Shown: positions 1-8,289 of the stretch, piece by piece
Position numbering within the stretch: the first letter of the stretch is position 1
Layout: the number at the start of each line of letters is the position of its first letter
Assembly (NCBI RefSeq): GCF_025965215.1
Contig: NZ_JAOPXI010000076.1
Span: forward strand, 1 to 62,047
DNA from: Marmoricola sp.
GTDB lineage: Bacteria > Actinomycetota > Actinomycetes > Propionibacteriales > Nocardioidaceae
Direction of reading: 5' to 3'
Length of the DNA: 62,047 nucleotides
Notes under the pieces: model-generated
Database searches by the model: none
Told to the model about the DNA's origin: nothing
What the model saw: only the letters and a program-made list of their open reading frames with translations
Translations under genes and position numbers: made by a program

Positions 1-267
1 GGCGTCGTGTACGCCGGCGGCATGACTATGGACATCGGCGAGCCGCTCGTCGCCGCGTCGGCCTGCGTGGGTGTCGTGGTCGTCGACTCACCATTGCGGC
101 CGGTAGCGGGGCCATCCGGAGACGTCAGCATCCAGCAGGTACTGCCCGCGACCTCGAACGAACTCGCCTGGTGCCGGGTGCATGGCAGCGCCAGGCTGCG
201 GGAGCGGTGGCTCGACCGCGACGTCGACCTGCTCGACCTGACGCGCCGTGCTGTGCCGCTGGACTGA
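1..267 (+). CDS. 3' end of an unrecognised protein (truncated by window start)
   Basis: An open frame enters the window at base 1 and stops at TGA 265-267, giving 88 codons. I do not recognise the family. The visible part has a hydrophobic stretch (ACVGVVVVD) followed by a mixed charged tail ending LLDLTRRAVPLD. The stop codon lies in a degenerate first copy of the 16-bp tandem repeat that follows, so the last residues may be repeat-derived. It could be the C-terminus of an enzyme co-transcribed with the MaoC-type hydratase downstream, but the 218-bp gap with repeats argues against tight coupling. No catalytic motif can be seen. Confidence is low that this is the correct reading frame. Confidence 0.35.
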   Translation, partial: GVVYAGGMTMDIGEPLVAASACVGVVVVDSPLRPVAGPSGDVSIQQVLPATSNELAWCRVHGSARLRERWLDRDVDLLDLTRRAVPLD

Positions 268-268
268 A

Positions 269-348
269 CGCCGGCTGGACCGGTCGCCGGCTGGACCGGT
301 CGCCGGCTGGACTGGACGCCGGCTGGACTGGACGCCGGCTGGACTGGA
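269..348. repeat. 16-bp tandem repeat, five copies
   Basis: Five head-to-tail 16-bp units start at 269, 285, 301, 317 and 333. The first two read CGCCGGCTGGACCGGT. The next three read CGCCGGCTGGACTGGA. A broken copy precedes them across the stop codon of the upstream frame, and another begins at 349. The two sub-types are each internally identical, which suggests recent slippage. The unit length is not a multiple of three, so the array would not stay in frame if translated. It lies between the partial upstream gene and the MaoC gene. Confidence 0.9.
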
Positions 349-485
349 CGCCGGGCTGCGCTGTGCGCCCCGCTGAACGGCGAGCGAACGACCTCCGTCA
401 CGTCCGAACGCCCCGAATCGCGTCCGGAAAACCGTCCCGCCACACTGGTGACCGGTCACATCCGCGCCGCCAGAGGAGACGCATC

Positions 486-1016
486 GTGCAGTTCGGACGC
501 AGCTACGAGGAGTTCGAGGTCGGTGCGACCTACAAGCACTGGCCCGGCAAGACCGTCACCGAGTACGACGACCATCTCTTCTGTCTGCTCACGATGAACC
601 ACCACCCGCTGCACCTCGACAGCCACTACGCCGAGGAGACCACGCAGTTCGGGAAGAACGTCGTGGTCGGCAACTACGTCTACTCCATCCTGCTCGGCAT
701 GTCGGTGCCTGACATCTCCGGCAAGGCGCTCGCCAACCTCGAGATCGAGTCGCTGCGCCACGTGGCGCCGACGTTCCACGGCGACAGGCTCTACGGCGAG
801 ACCACCGTCCTGGACAAGTGGGAGTCGAAGTCCAAGGACGACCGAGGTGTCGTCCACGTCGAGACGATCGGCTACAACCAGGACGGCAAGGTCGTGTGCA
901 TCTTCCGCCGCAAGGTGATGGTGCCCAAGGACAGCTACCTCACCGAGCGCGGTGGCGAGCAGCCCGGTCGCCCGGTGCCCCAGCCCGACAAGAACTGGCC
1001 GGGCCCTCAGGCCTGA
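486..1016 (+). CDS. MaoC family acyl-CoA dehydratase/hydratase
   Basis: A 176-residue hot-dog-fold protein of the MaoC (R)-specific enoyl-CoA hydratase family, likely hydrating an unsaturated CoA thioester in the cytoplasm. The hydratase motif is visible near residues 31-46, where TEYDDHLFCLL leads into NHHPLHLD, with the Asp and His expected in the active site. The length fits single-domain members related to mesaconyl-CoA hydratase. I chose GTG 486 because AGAGGAGA sits 6-14 nt upstream and homology begins immediately after it. An upstream in-frame extension runs through the tandem repeats and is unlikely to be coding. The substrate cannot be told from sequence. The 3' end faces an MFS gene, and a member of the interspersed repeat family starts 10 bp downstream. 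Confidence 0.88.
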   Translation: MQFGRSYEEFEVGATYKHWPGKTVTEYDDHLFCLLTMNHHPLHLDSHYAEETTQFGKNVVVGNYVYSILLGMSVPDISGKALANLEIESLRHVAPTFHGDRLYGETTVLDKWESKSKDDRGVVHVETIGYNQDGKVVCIFRRKVMVPKDSYLTERGGEQPGRPVPQPDKNWPGPQA

Positions 1017-1025
1017 CTGCTGACC

Positions 1026-1048
1026 CGATCATCGGGCTTGCCGAGATG
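1026..1048. repeat. Interspersed repeat copy 1 (TCATCGRGCTTGCCGAGA family)
   Basis: The copy matches the family core seen at 29686, 39018 and 57084, with two substitutions. It lies between the convergent MaoC and MFS genes. It supplies the last four codons and the TGA stop of the MFS gene on the minus strand, which reads SRQAR-stop. Confidence 0.7.
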
Positions 1049-2219
1049 CGGTCAGATCGGGAGCGAAGGCCCGCGCGAGCGGCAGTATCCCCAGGATCAG
1101 GACCATCGGCACGGCGAACCCGTACCGGAGGTCGTTGTTGCCGACGGCACCGGTGAGCACCGAGCCGAACAGTGCTCCGACGTAGTTGAACTGGTTGAAC
1201 CGGGCGATCACGGCGTCCACCCTGGCCTGCCTGAGGGCGGGGTCCTCCTCGGCGCCACCGGCGATCCGACCGGCTGCCGAGAAGCTCAGCGGAGCGATCA
1301 CGCCGACACCGCTGCCGAGGACCAGGAAGCCGAACACCGCGACCTGCCAGGCAGGGGCAAAGACAACGATCGCCAGGGCAGCTGAGGCGATCAGGCCGCC
1401 GACCCGCAGGACCGGGACGGCTCCGTGCCGGGCCACCAGGCCGTCGCCGGCCAGGCGCATCGCGCCGCTGGAGAGCAGGTACGGGACGACGGCCAGGGCG
1501 AAGAGGCCCGACGGCGTGTTGGCGAAGACGTGATCCAGGTACAGCGGGCCCCAGGTGAACGCAGCCGTGTCCACCATGTAGAAGAGCACCATCCCGATGC
1601 CGACAAGCACGATCGGTCGCCACGGAATCTCGAGCTTCGGGGCGTCTGCCGCCGGGTCTCCGACACGGCGAAGGAACGGACGGGCCAGCACCACCAGCGG
1701 TACGACGGCCAGGACGGCGCCGACACCGAGGGCCAGGTGCGACGTCGCCAGCGTGACGCAGGCGCCCAGGAGCCCACCGAAGGTCCAGGCGCCGTGGAAC
1801 GACGGCAGGATCGGTCGCCGGTAGCGGTGCTCGAGGGCCACGGCCTGCATGTTGGTGCTCGCGTCGACCATGCCGAGCGAGACGCCGTAGACCGCCATGG
1901 CCGCCATGAACACCCCGAACGCGGGTGCCAACGACATCAGCGGCACAGCGACCGTGATCCCGGCGAGGCCGCAGCGCAGCAGGAGAGCCGAGTCCCGGGT
2001 CCTGGCGAGGTTCTCGGCCAGCACCGAGCCGGCGCCGGCGAGCAGCACCATCATCAGCAGCAACAGGGTGAGCCGGTTGTTCGAGATGGACCATTTGTGC
2101 GTGAAGTCCGGCAGTCTGGTGGTCAGGTTGATGAAAACCATGCCCTGGGTCGCGAACGCGGCAGCGACCGCGATCCGAGAGCGGTGCAGCGACGTGTCCG
2201 ACATGGTGGGACTTGTCAT
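1029..2219 (-). CDS. MFS transporter
   Basis: A polytopic membrane protein of 396 residues with about twelve hydrophobic segments. The first includes IAVAAAFATQGMVFINLTTR, and it is followed by an MFS-like loop. The layout resembles the YbjJ/FucP-like major facilitator group. The substrate is unknown. I prefer ATG 2219 over ATG 2249 because the longer form would overlap the divergent phosphatase start codon, and because a GATGAT box lies 6 nt before 2219, like the leaderless signals elsewhere in this window. ATG 2204 is also possible. The last residues (SRQAR) come from the interspersed repeat, so the C-terminus has probably been extended or rewritten by repeat insertion. Confidence 0.85.
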   Translation of the reverse strand: MTSPTMSDTSLHRSRIAVAAAFATQGMVFINLTTRLPDFTHKWSISNNRLTLLLLMMVLLAGAGSVLAENLARTRDSALLLRCGLAGITVAVPLMSLAPAFGVFMAAMAVYGVSLGMVDASTNMQAVALEHRYRRPILPSFHGAWTFGGLLGACVTLATSHLALGVGAVLAVVPLVVLARPFLRRVGDPAADAPKLEIPWRPIVLVGIGMVLFYMVDTAAFTWGPLYLDHVFANTPSGLFALAVVPYLLSSGAMRLAGDGLVARHGAVPVLRVGGLIASAALAIVVFAPAWQVAVFGFLVLGSGVGVIAPLSFSAAGRIAGGAEEDPALRQARVDAVIARFNQFNYVGALFGSVLTGAVGNNDLRYGFAVPMVLILGILPLARAFAPDLTASRQAR

Positions 2220-2247
2220 CGGGCAATCATCACAGAAGGCTGGGGCC

Positions 2248-2832
2248 ATGATTGACTCCGCCGCGGTGACGGCTCCGGGCGAGCTGTGGATCGTCCGGCA
2301 TGGCGAGACCGAGTGGAGCGCGAGGGGTCAGCACACCTCGCGCACCGAGGTCGCGCTGACGTCGGCCGGGGAGCAGGCAGCCCGCGCGCTGTCGGCTCGG
2401 TTGGCAGGGATCTCGTTCGACCTTGTCCTGACCAGCCCGCGGGCTCGAGCACGACGTACGGCTGAGCTGGCCGGCTTCCCCGATCCGGTGGTCGACGACG
2501 ACCTGGTCGAGTGGGACTACGGCGACTACGAGGGCCTGACCACCGCCGAGATCCGGGACCAGGAACCGGGCTGGACGATCTGGAGCGGCTCGTGCCCGGG
2601 TGGTGAGGACGCGTTCGCGGTGGCAACTCGACTGGATCGGGTGGTCAAGCGCGTGCGCGCCGACGGTGGGCGGGTCCTGGTCTTCGGGCACGGCCACGCC
2701 TCGCGCGCGCTGGCCTGTCGCTGGCTCGGGTTGCCGGTCACCGACGGCAGGCTGCTGCAGCTCGACACCGCGACGATCTCGGTCCTCGGTCACGAGCACG
2801 AGTCGCCGGCCGTGGCGCGCTGGAACGCCTGA
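2248..2832 (+). CDS. Histidine phosphatase family protein (phosphoglycerate mutase-like)
   Basis: A 194-residue enzyme of the histidine phosphatase superfamily. The catalytic RHGETEWS motif is at residues 15-22 and the second conserved His is in GHGHASRALA near residue 150. The acid residue lies in the LVEWDYGDYEG segment. The family acts as phosphatases through a phosphohistidine intermediate. M. tuberculosis has a homologue (annotated gpm2, Rv3214, reported as an acid phosphatase) beside the same parA-like gene. ATG 2248 overlaps in reverse the longest possible start of the MFS gene, so the two genes are divergently transcribed from a very short region. An AGAAGG element lies 10-15 nt upstream. 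Confidence 0.88.
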   Translation: MIDSAAVTAPGELWIVRHGETEWSARGQHTSRTEVALTSAGEQAARALSARLAGISFDLVLTSPRARARRTAELAGFPDPVVDDDLVEWDYGDYEGLTTAEIRDQEPGWTIWSGSCPGGEDAFAVATRLDRVVKRVRADGGRVLVFGHGHASRALACRWLGLPVTDGRLLQLDTATISVLGHEHESPAVARWNA

Positions 2833-2847
2833 GGTTAGCCTCGGTCC

Positions 2848-3480
2848 GTGTCGCTCGTGGCTTCCTGTCCTCGCTGCACGTCCCCGGTCACCGAGTCGGA
2901 GGGCGCCTTCAGCTGCCTGGTGCACGGCGGCATCCGGCCGTTGTGGCGCCCGGGAACTGCCGACTACGCCACCTTCGCCGAGCTGGTGAGCCGGGCGGAG
3001 GACCTCCCGACCTACCTGCCGTGGCCGATGAGCCCGGGCTGGTCGATCTCCGACTTCGGCTGTGTCACGGGTGCTGATCGTGCCTGTGCGACCGTCACGA
3101 CGACGGTCGGGACCAGTGACCTCGACGGCCCGGTCGAAGTCACGGTGGTGGCCGAGGACCCGGGAGTAGGGCTGGGCTCTCGCTGCGCGGGCACGTCGTA
3201 CGACGATCCGGGCGACCAGATCCATCACGGGCAGCACGCCGTACGGGTGCGTGCCGGTGGTCGCGCCGTCCCGATGTGGGTCGTCGATCCGCCGGACGAC
3301 GGTGACGTGCTGAGCACCGCGGTCTTCGCCGGAGAGGCCGAGGGGCGCTGGCTCTGGATCATCGTGCGCCCTGCGTCGGCGGCACTGCTGCTGCGCGACG
3401 AGTGGTTGCTCGCCGATGTCACCGGCTTCGGCCCCGAGGCGCTGGAGATGCCGTTCGGGGGGCCGCGGCCGACCTGGTGA
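2848..3480 (+). CDS. Conserved actinobacterial protein (DUF6758-like)
   Basis: A 210-residue soluble protein. It begins with a short zinc-ribbon-like element, CPRC at residues 8-11, and a second Cys-His pair (CLVHGG) near residue 23. The rest is a mixed alpha/beta domain rich in Trp, Gly and Asp. I recognise it as a conserved actinobacterial family, DUF6758 as far as I recall, with no known role. GTG 2848 is chosen because TAGCCT lies exactly 6 nt upstream, the leaderless pattern seen for many genes here. It follows the phosphatase after 15 bp, so it may be transcribed both from its own promoter and by readthrough. Confidence 0.75.
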   Translation: MSLVASCPRCTSPVTESEGAFSCLVHGGIRPLWRPGTADYATFAELVSRAEDLPTYLPWPMSPGWSISDFGCVTGADRACATVTTTVGTSDLDGPVEVTVVAEDPGVGLGSRCAGTSYDDPGDQIHHGQHAVRVRAGGRAVPMWVVDPPDDGDVLSTAVFAGEAEGRWLWIIVRPASAALLLRDEWLLADVTGFGPEALEMPFGGPRPTW

Positions 3481-3576
3481 AGGGGGTCTCGCCGACGAGA
3501 CGACGATTGTCCGAGGTGGGCCGGATGCCCGCTTTCCAGTTCGTCGTTCGCCCGGGCCCACCCCTACGCTTGCCCG

Positions 3577-4182
3577 ATGGAATGGGTCCTTCTCACAGAA
3601 GTCTTCGTGACTTTGTTCGTGATCATGGATCCCGTCGGCACCATTCCGATCTTCCTGTCACTCACCGGCGGACGGTCGCCGCAGGTATCGCGACGGCTGG
3701 CCTGGCAGGCCGTCACGGTCTCGTTCGGTGTCATCAGCGTCTTCGCGTTCTTCGGGCAGCAGATCCTTCAGTACCTGCACATCTCCCTGCCCGCGCTGCA
3801 GTGCGCTGGCGGCCTGCTGCTCCTGCTGGTCGCCCTCGAGCTGCTCACCGGCAAGGACTCCGAGCACACTGCGGGCGTCGAGACGAACGTCGCTCTGGTT
3901 CCGCTGGGTACGCCGTTGCTCGCGGGCCCCGGCGCCATCGTGGCGACGATGGTGTTCAGCAAGCGCGTCCACGACTTCCCGGACTTCGCCGCGGTCGCCC
4001 TCGGCGTCATCGGGGTGCACCTGACGATCTGGCTCGCGATGCGCTTCTCGTTGCCGATCCTGAGGCTCATCCGCGAGAGCGGCGTCCTGCTCGTCACCCG
4101 GATCGCGGGCCTGCTGCTCTCGGCGATCGCCGTACAGATGGTCGCTGATGCCGTGCGTGCGTTCATCGCCGGCCAGGGCTAG
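3577..4182 (+). CDS. MarC family membrane protein
   Basis: A 201-residue integral membrane protein of the MarC/UPF0056 family with six predicted helices. The opening segment FVTLFVIMDPVGTIPIFLSL is typical, with the conserved D-P-x-G-T/N-x-P core, and a repeat of the P-L-x-G-P-G type (GTPLLAGPGAIVA) opens the second half. The molecular function is not established. Earlier links to antibiotic resistance in E. coli were not upheld. TACGCT lies 6 nt before ATG 3577, indicating a leaderless start. Its 3' end converges on the SDR gene across a nested palindrome. Confidence 0.9.
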   Translation: MEWVLLTEVFVTLFVIMDPVGTIPIFLSLTGGRSPQVSRRLAWQAVTVSFGVISVFAFFGQQILQYLHISLPALQCAGGLLLLLVALELLTGKDSEHTAGVETNVALVPLGTPLLAGPGAIVATMVFSKRVHDFPDFAAVALGVIGVHLTIWLAMRFSLPILRLIRESGVLLVTRIAGLLLSAIAVQMVADAVRAFIAGQG

Positions 4183-4266
4183 CCGAATGGTCACTTCCGT
4201 CCCGCCGAATGGTCAGAATCTGTCGAGCGAATGGACCATTCGGCAGAACGGAAGTGACCACTCGGC
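4183..4266. terminator. Nested inverted repeat between convergent genes
   Basis: The outer arms 4183-4200 and 4248-4265 are complementary over 18 bp with one mismatch. Inner arms 4204-4214 and 4234-4244 are complementary over 11 bp. The decamer CCGAATGGTC occurs twice directly (4183, 4205) and its complement occurs at 4234 and, with one change, at 4256. The fold is symmetric and lies 1 bp after the MarC stop and 4 bp before the SDR stop, so it can end transcription from both sides. The internal repetition is more than a terminator needs, which also suggests a REP-like element. Confidence 0.75.
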
Positions 4267-4269
4267 CGG

Positions 4270-5043
4270 TTATTTGCGTCCGAAGCTCTGGAAGCGCTGC
4301 AACAGTCCCGTCGGTACGTACTTGGCGCCCGCCACGATCGCCTTGTAGCGCAGGGTCGGGATGCTGACCGCTTTGCGGGCATCCAGGTCTGCCAGAGCGG
4401 CCGTCACGAACTCCTCGACGTCGAGCCAGAGGAACGACGGCGCGGAATCACGGCCGACCTCCATCCGCTCGTGGAACTCGGTACGGACGAAGCCCGGGCA
4501 CAGTGCCATCACGTGCACGCCCTGGGACCCGTACTCGTTGTGGGCCCATTCGCTGAACCGGGTGACGTAGGCCTTAGCGGCCGAGTAGGTCCCGCGAGGC
4601 AGGTACCCGGCGACCGAGGACACGTTGACGATCTGGCCGCTGCCGCGCGCCACCATCGGGCCCAGCGCGGCGTGGGTGAGCCGCATCGGCGCGACCACCA
4701 GGACGTCGAGGTGCGCCTGCTCGGCCTCGATCGAGTTGTCCAGGAAGCGTCCCTTGAGGCCGAACCCGGCGTTGTTGACCAGCAGGTCGATCGGACGGGA
4801 GGCGTCGGCCAGCCGGGCCTCGACCGTGGCCAGGGCGTCCCGGTCGGTCAGGTCCGCCGCGATCACCTCGCATGTGGTGCCGAACTCCTGGGCGAACGTC
4901 AGGGCGACATCCCCGAGCCGCTCCTCGTTGCGGGCCACCAGGACCAGGTCCGAACCACGGGCCGCCAGCTGGCGGGCGATCTCGTGGCCGATGCCCGCGG
5001 TGGGGCCGGTGATCAGGGCGCAGTGGCGATTCGTGGACGGCAT
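4270..5043 (-). CDS. Short-chain dehydrogenase/reductase (SDR)
   Basis: A classical SDR of 257 residues, an NAD(P)-dependent oxidoreductase with a Rossmann fold. Visible motifs are the nucleotide-binding TGPTAGIG near residue 12, the NNAG motif in LLVNNAGFG, the catalytic Ser in VNVSSVAG, and the YSAAK catalytic Tyr-Lys pair. The substrate is unknown. In-frame ATGs at 5043, 5055 and 5094 are possible. I chose 5043 because the SDR fold begins just after it, but no ribosome-binding site separates the choices. The longest form would overlap the promoter region of the divergent parA gene. The gene ends in the nested palindrome shared with marC. Confidence 0.88.
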   Translation of the reverse strand: MPSTNRHCALITGPTAGIGHEIARQLAARGSDLVLVARNEERLGDVALTFAQEFGTTCEVIAADLTDRDALATVEARLADASRPIDLLVNNAGFGLKGRFLDNSIEAEQAHLDVLVVAPMRLTHAALGPMVARGSGQIVNVSSVAGYLPRGTYSAAKAYVTRFSEWAHNEYGSQGVHVMALCPGFVRTEFHERMEVGRDSAPSFLWLDVEEFVTAALADLDARKAVSIPTLRYKAIVAGAKYVPTGLLQRFQSFGRK

Positions 5044-5105
5044 GCGGCCCAGCATCCACGGACGAGGTCGGCGCGGGCAAGGCGGGTGCGGCATGATGTG
5101 CACTG

Positions 5106-5870
5106 ATGTCCAAGACTCGCGTGATCGCCGTGGCCAACCAGAAGGGTGGCGTGGCGAAGACGACCACCGTTGCATCGCTGGGCACGGCGCTGGCCGAGCT
5201 CGGGCAGCGAGTGCTGCTCATCGACCTCGATCCGCAGGCGTGCCTGACGTTCAGTCTCGGTATCGACCCCGAGGATCTCGAGCTCTCGATCCACCACGTG
5301 CTCACCAAGGGCGTGCCGGCGACGGAGGTGATGGCGACCACCGAGGACGGCGTCGATCTGCTGCCCGCCACGATCGAGCTCGCGCGCGCCGAGGCCGACC
5401 TGCTCACCCGGACCGGCCGCGAGTATGTGATCAGGACCGTGGTTGAAGAGCTGGACGACGACTACGACTGGGTCCTGCTCGACTGCCCACCCTCGCTCGG
5501 CGTGCTCACCGTGGCGGCGCTGACCGCGGCGACCGGCGTCCTGATCCCGCTCCAGTGCGAGACGCTCTCGCACCGCGGCGTCGGCCAGTTGCTGGACACC
5601 GTCCACGACGTGCGTCGCTTCACCAACCGTGAGCTCGAGGTCTGGGGTGTCCTCCCGACCCTGTACGACGGCCGCACGACGCACGCGCGTGCCGTGCTCG
5701 AGACGATCTCGGAGACCTACGACCTCGCGGTGATCGAGCCGCCGATCCCGAAGTCGATCCGGTTCGCCGAGGCTCCCGCGGCCGGTCGGTCGATCCTGAC
5801 CACCGCCACGTCCACCAAGGGTGCCCAGGCCTACCGCGAGGTTGCTGCCACCCTCCTGCGCCGGGCCTGA
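5106..5870 (+). CDS. ParA family ATPase (orphan, Soj-like)
   Basis: A 254-residue P-loop ATPase of the ParA/MinD family. The deviant Walker A KGGVAKTTT is at residues 13-21, and the Walker B region VLLDCPPSLG is near residue 125. No parB gene or parS site is adjacent, so it is not the chromosome-partition pair. The same orphan ParA lies beside a DEAD-box helicase and the histidine phosphatase in mycobacteria (Rv3213c), which supports orthology by position. The role of this orphan is unknown. The stop at 5870 faces the helicase stop only 9 bp away, with no visible terminator between them. Confidence 0.88.
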   Translation: MSKTRVIAVANQKGGVAKTTTVASLGTALAELGQRVLLIDLDPQACLTFSLGIDPEDLELSIHHVLTKGVPATEVMATTEDGVDLLPATIELARAEADLLTRTGREYVIRTVVEELDDDYDWVLLDCPPSLGVLTVAALTAATGVLIPLQCETLSHRGVGQLLDTVHDVRRFTNRELEVWGVLPTLYDGRTTHARAVLETISETYDLAVIEPPIPKSIRFAEAPAAGRSILTTATSTKGAQAYREVAATLLRRA

Positions 5871-5879
5871 GCCGGAGGC

Positions 5880-7274
5880 TTACTCCGCAGCAGCCTGCTG
5901 GGCCGGGCCGGTTGCCGGCCCGTCTCCACCGCGCGTACGCCGACGGTTGCGGTTGCGCGGCGCGCGTGCCGGCTTGTCGCCGTCAGCGACCGGAGCGACG
6001 GCTGCCGGAGCCTCGTTGCGGCCCGACGTCCGTGCCCGCCCACTGCTGCTGCGCGAGCCGCTGTCGCGGTTGCCCTCGCTGCGACCGCCACGGCCGCCGC
6101 CGCCCTTGCGGTCATCGGTGCGCGGCTGGCGCGGGATGACGACCTGGCCCTCGGGGATCAGGCGACCCTTGGTGCCGGGCACGATGCCCATGTCGTGGAA
6201 GAAGTGCTCGGAGCTGGAGTACGTCTCCGGCGGGTCCTCGAACGGAAGCTCGAGCGCCTTGTTGATCATCTTCCACCGGGCCAGGTCGGCCCAGTCGACG
6301 AACGTCACCGCGATGCCGGTGGCGCCGGCGCGGCCGGTACGACCGATCCGGTGGATGTAGGTCTTCTCGTCCTCGGGGCAGGTGTAGTTGATGACGTGGG
6401 TCACGCCGGTCACGTCGATGCCGCGGGCGGCCACGTCGGTCGCCACCAGGACGCGGAGCTTGCCGTCGCGGAACTTCGCGAGGGCCTTCTCCCGGGCGGT
6501 CTGGGCCATGTCGCCGTGCAGCGGGCTGGCGTCGAAGCCGCGCTCGGTGAGCTCATCGGCGATGCGCTGGGACTGGCGCTTGGTGCGGGTGAAGATGATC
6601 GTCAGGCCCGAGCCCTCGGCCTGCAGGATGCGGCCGATCATCTCGGGCTTGTCCAGGTCGTGCGCCTGGTAGATGAACTGTGCCGTGGCCGGGACGGTCT
6701 GGTTGTCGTAGGACGACTCGGCCCGGATGTTCATCGGGTGGCGCATGTGGGTGCGCGCCAGCGCGACGATGGCGCTCGGCATGGTGGCCGAGAACAGCAT
6801 CGTCTGCCGGGTCTCCGGGGTCTTGGCCAGGAGGCGTTCCACGTCGGGCAGGAACCCGAGGTCGAGCATCTCGTCGGCCTCGTCGAGGACCAGGCTCTTG
6901 ACGTGCGAGATGTCCAGGGCGCGGCGGTTCATCAGGTCGATGAGGCGACCCGGCGTACCGACGACGACCTCGACGCCGGTCTGCAGTGCCTCGAGCTGCG
7001 GCTCGTAGGGGACGCCGCCGTACACGGTGAGGACGCGGATGCCGCGGTCCTTGCCGGCGAGCTGGAGGTCGCTGGACACCTGGAGCGCGAGCTCGCGGGT
7101 GGGGGCGACGATCAGCGCCTGCGGCTTGCCGGGCGCCACGAGCTCTTCGTAGTCGGGGTCGTGCGGCGCGATCGCGCGCTGCAGGACCGGGATGCCGAAG
7201 GCCAGCGTCTTGCCGGTACCCGTGCGGGCCTGGCCGATCAGGTCGGTCCCCATCAGGGCGACCGACAGGGTCAT
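5880..7274 (-). CDS. DEAD/DEAH-box RNA helicase (start uncertain, domain extends to about 7391-7448)
   Basis: An ATP-dependent RNA helicase of the DEAD-box family, 464 residues from ATG 7274. Motif I is ARTGTGKT, motif II is LDEADEM (a DEAD box), motif III is SAT, and motif VI is HRIGRTGRAG. A low-complexity Arg/Gly/Ser-rich tail follows that probably binds RNA. The reading frame continues upstream of 7274 with a clear Q motif (GITTPFAIQ) that every functional member has, so ATG 7274 is too short. No ATG, GTG or TTG occurs between 7274 and the in-frame stop at 7503-7505. Positional homologues flank parA and a ferritin-like gene in mycobacteria (rhlE, Rv3211). Confidence 0.88.
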   Translation of the reverse strand: MTLSVALMGTDLIGQARTGTGKTLAFGIPVLQRAIAPHDPDYEELVAPGKPQALIVAPTRELALQVSSDLQLAGKDRGIRVLTVYGGVPYEPQLEALQTGVEVVVGTPGRLIDLMNRRALDISHVKSLVLDEADEMLDLGFLPDVERLLAKTPETRQTMLFSATMPSAIVALARTHMRHPMNIRAESSYDNQTVPATAQFIYQAHDLDKPEMIGRILQAEGSGLTIIFTRTKRQSQRIADELTERGFDASPLHGDMAQTAREKALAKFRDGKLRVLVATDVAARGIDVTGVTHVINYTCPEDEKTYIHRIGRTGRAGATGIAVTFVDWADLARWKMINKALELPFEDPPETYSSSEHFFHDMGIVPGTKGRLIPEGQVVIPRQPRTDDRKGGGGRGGRSEGNRDSGSRSSSGRARTSGRNEAPAAVAPVADGDKPARAPRNRNRRRTRGGDGPATGPAQQAAAE

Positions 7275-7448
7275 CTCCTGGATGGCGAAGGGAGTGGTGA
7301 TGCCGCCGCGCTCGAGCGCGTCGCAAATCTCGGGGAGTACCCCGAGGTCTCGGAAGGTAGTCAGGATCTTGCCGTTCTGTGTGCTCGAAATTTTCGAGTG
7401 GGGCGAAGGCGCGGCTGCCTCCCCGTTCGCCTGAGCGGTGTCGTCCAG
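7275..7448 (-). other. In-frame N-terminal extension of the helicase with Q motif and only non-canonical starts
   Basis: Translating this stretch in the helicase frame gives SSTQNGKILTTFRD followed by LGVLPEICDAL and the Q motif GITTPFAIQEM, clearly part of the DEAD-box fold. Candidate starts are CTG at 7448 (a GGGGA element lies 8 nt upstream of it) and ATT at 7391, which falls exactly where I would expect a methionine before SSTQNG. Either the gene uses a rare start codon or the base at 7389-7391 differs from the biological sequence. Confidence 0.7.
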
Positions 7449-7521
7449 GTGTGTTCCCCGGTCGTGTCCGGGCGCTGACGGGGGCCGTCTGCCGGGTCCA
7501 GTCTATCGGTACGCTCCCCCT

Positions 7522-8247
7522 ATGACCGAAATCGCCGATTCGACGCCCACGCCCGCCCGCGAGGCCGACGTTCCGGTGGCCTTCCAGGACCCCGGGTACC
7601 GGGCGGCGGTCGTGGACCTCCTCGGGGCCATCGCGTACGGCGAGATCTCGGCGTTCGAGCGTCTGGCCGAGGACGCGAAGCTGGCGCCGACGCTCGCCGA
7701 CAAGCTTGCCCTGGGCAAGATGGCGACGGTCCAGTTCAACCACGTCGAGCCCCTGATCGCACGGATCGCAGCTCTTGGCTCCGAGCCGATGGACGCGATG
7801 GAGCCGTTCGTCGTGCCCTTCGACGCCTTCCACGCCAAGACCGCGCCGAGCAACTGGCTCGAGGGCCTGATCAAGGCCTACGTGGGCGACGGGCTGGCGG
7901 CGGACTTCTACCGCGAGGTGGCAGCGTTCCTGGACGCCGACACCCGGGACCTGATCATCACCTCACTCGCCGACGCCGGGCACTCGGCGTTCGTCGTGGA
8001 GCGCGTCGGTGAGGCGATCGCCGCCGACCCCCGGGTCGGGGGAGCCCTGGCGCTCTGGGGCCGCCGGTTGATGGGCGAGGCGCTCTCGCAGGCCCAGCGC
8101 GTCGCCGCCGAACGTGACTCGCTGGCCGCCCTGCTTGCCGGCGGCGTCGACCGACCCGGCTTGGACCTGGCCGCGCTCGGACGGATGTTCAGCCGGTTGA
8201 CCGAGAACCACGCGCACCGGATGGCCGAGCTGCGGCTGTCGAGCTAG
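7522..8247 (+). CDS. Ferritin-like fold protein (MiaE-like diiron hydroxylase family)
   Basis: A 241-residue, almost entirely helical protein with ferritin-like four-helix layout. Acidic and His residues that could bind a diiron centre appear in GEISAFERL near residue 38 and QFNHVEPL near residue 74, with a further Glu/His set in the second half (REVAAF, then TENHAHRM near the end). It resembles the family annotated as tRNA-(ms2io6A)-hydroxylase-like in actinobacteria (Rv3210c by position). The substrate is unknown. TACGCT precedes ATG 7522 by 6 nt. It is divergent from the helicase gene. Confidence 0.78.
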   Translation: MTEIADSTPTPAREADVPVAFQDPGYRAAVVDLLGAIAYGEISAFERLAEDAKLAPTLADKLALGKMATVQFNHVEPLIARIAALGSEPMDAMEPFVVPFDAFHAKTAPSNWLEGLIKAYVGDGLAADFYREVAAFLDADTRDLIITSLADAGHSAFVVERVGEAIAADPRVGGALALWGRRLMGEALSQAQRVAAERDSLAALLAGGVDRPGLDLAALGRMFSRLTENHAHRMAELRLSS

Positions 8248-8289
8248 GCGACCGCGTTCTCGATGACCGAGGGTGGCGTGCCCGCAGAC

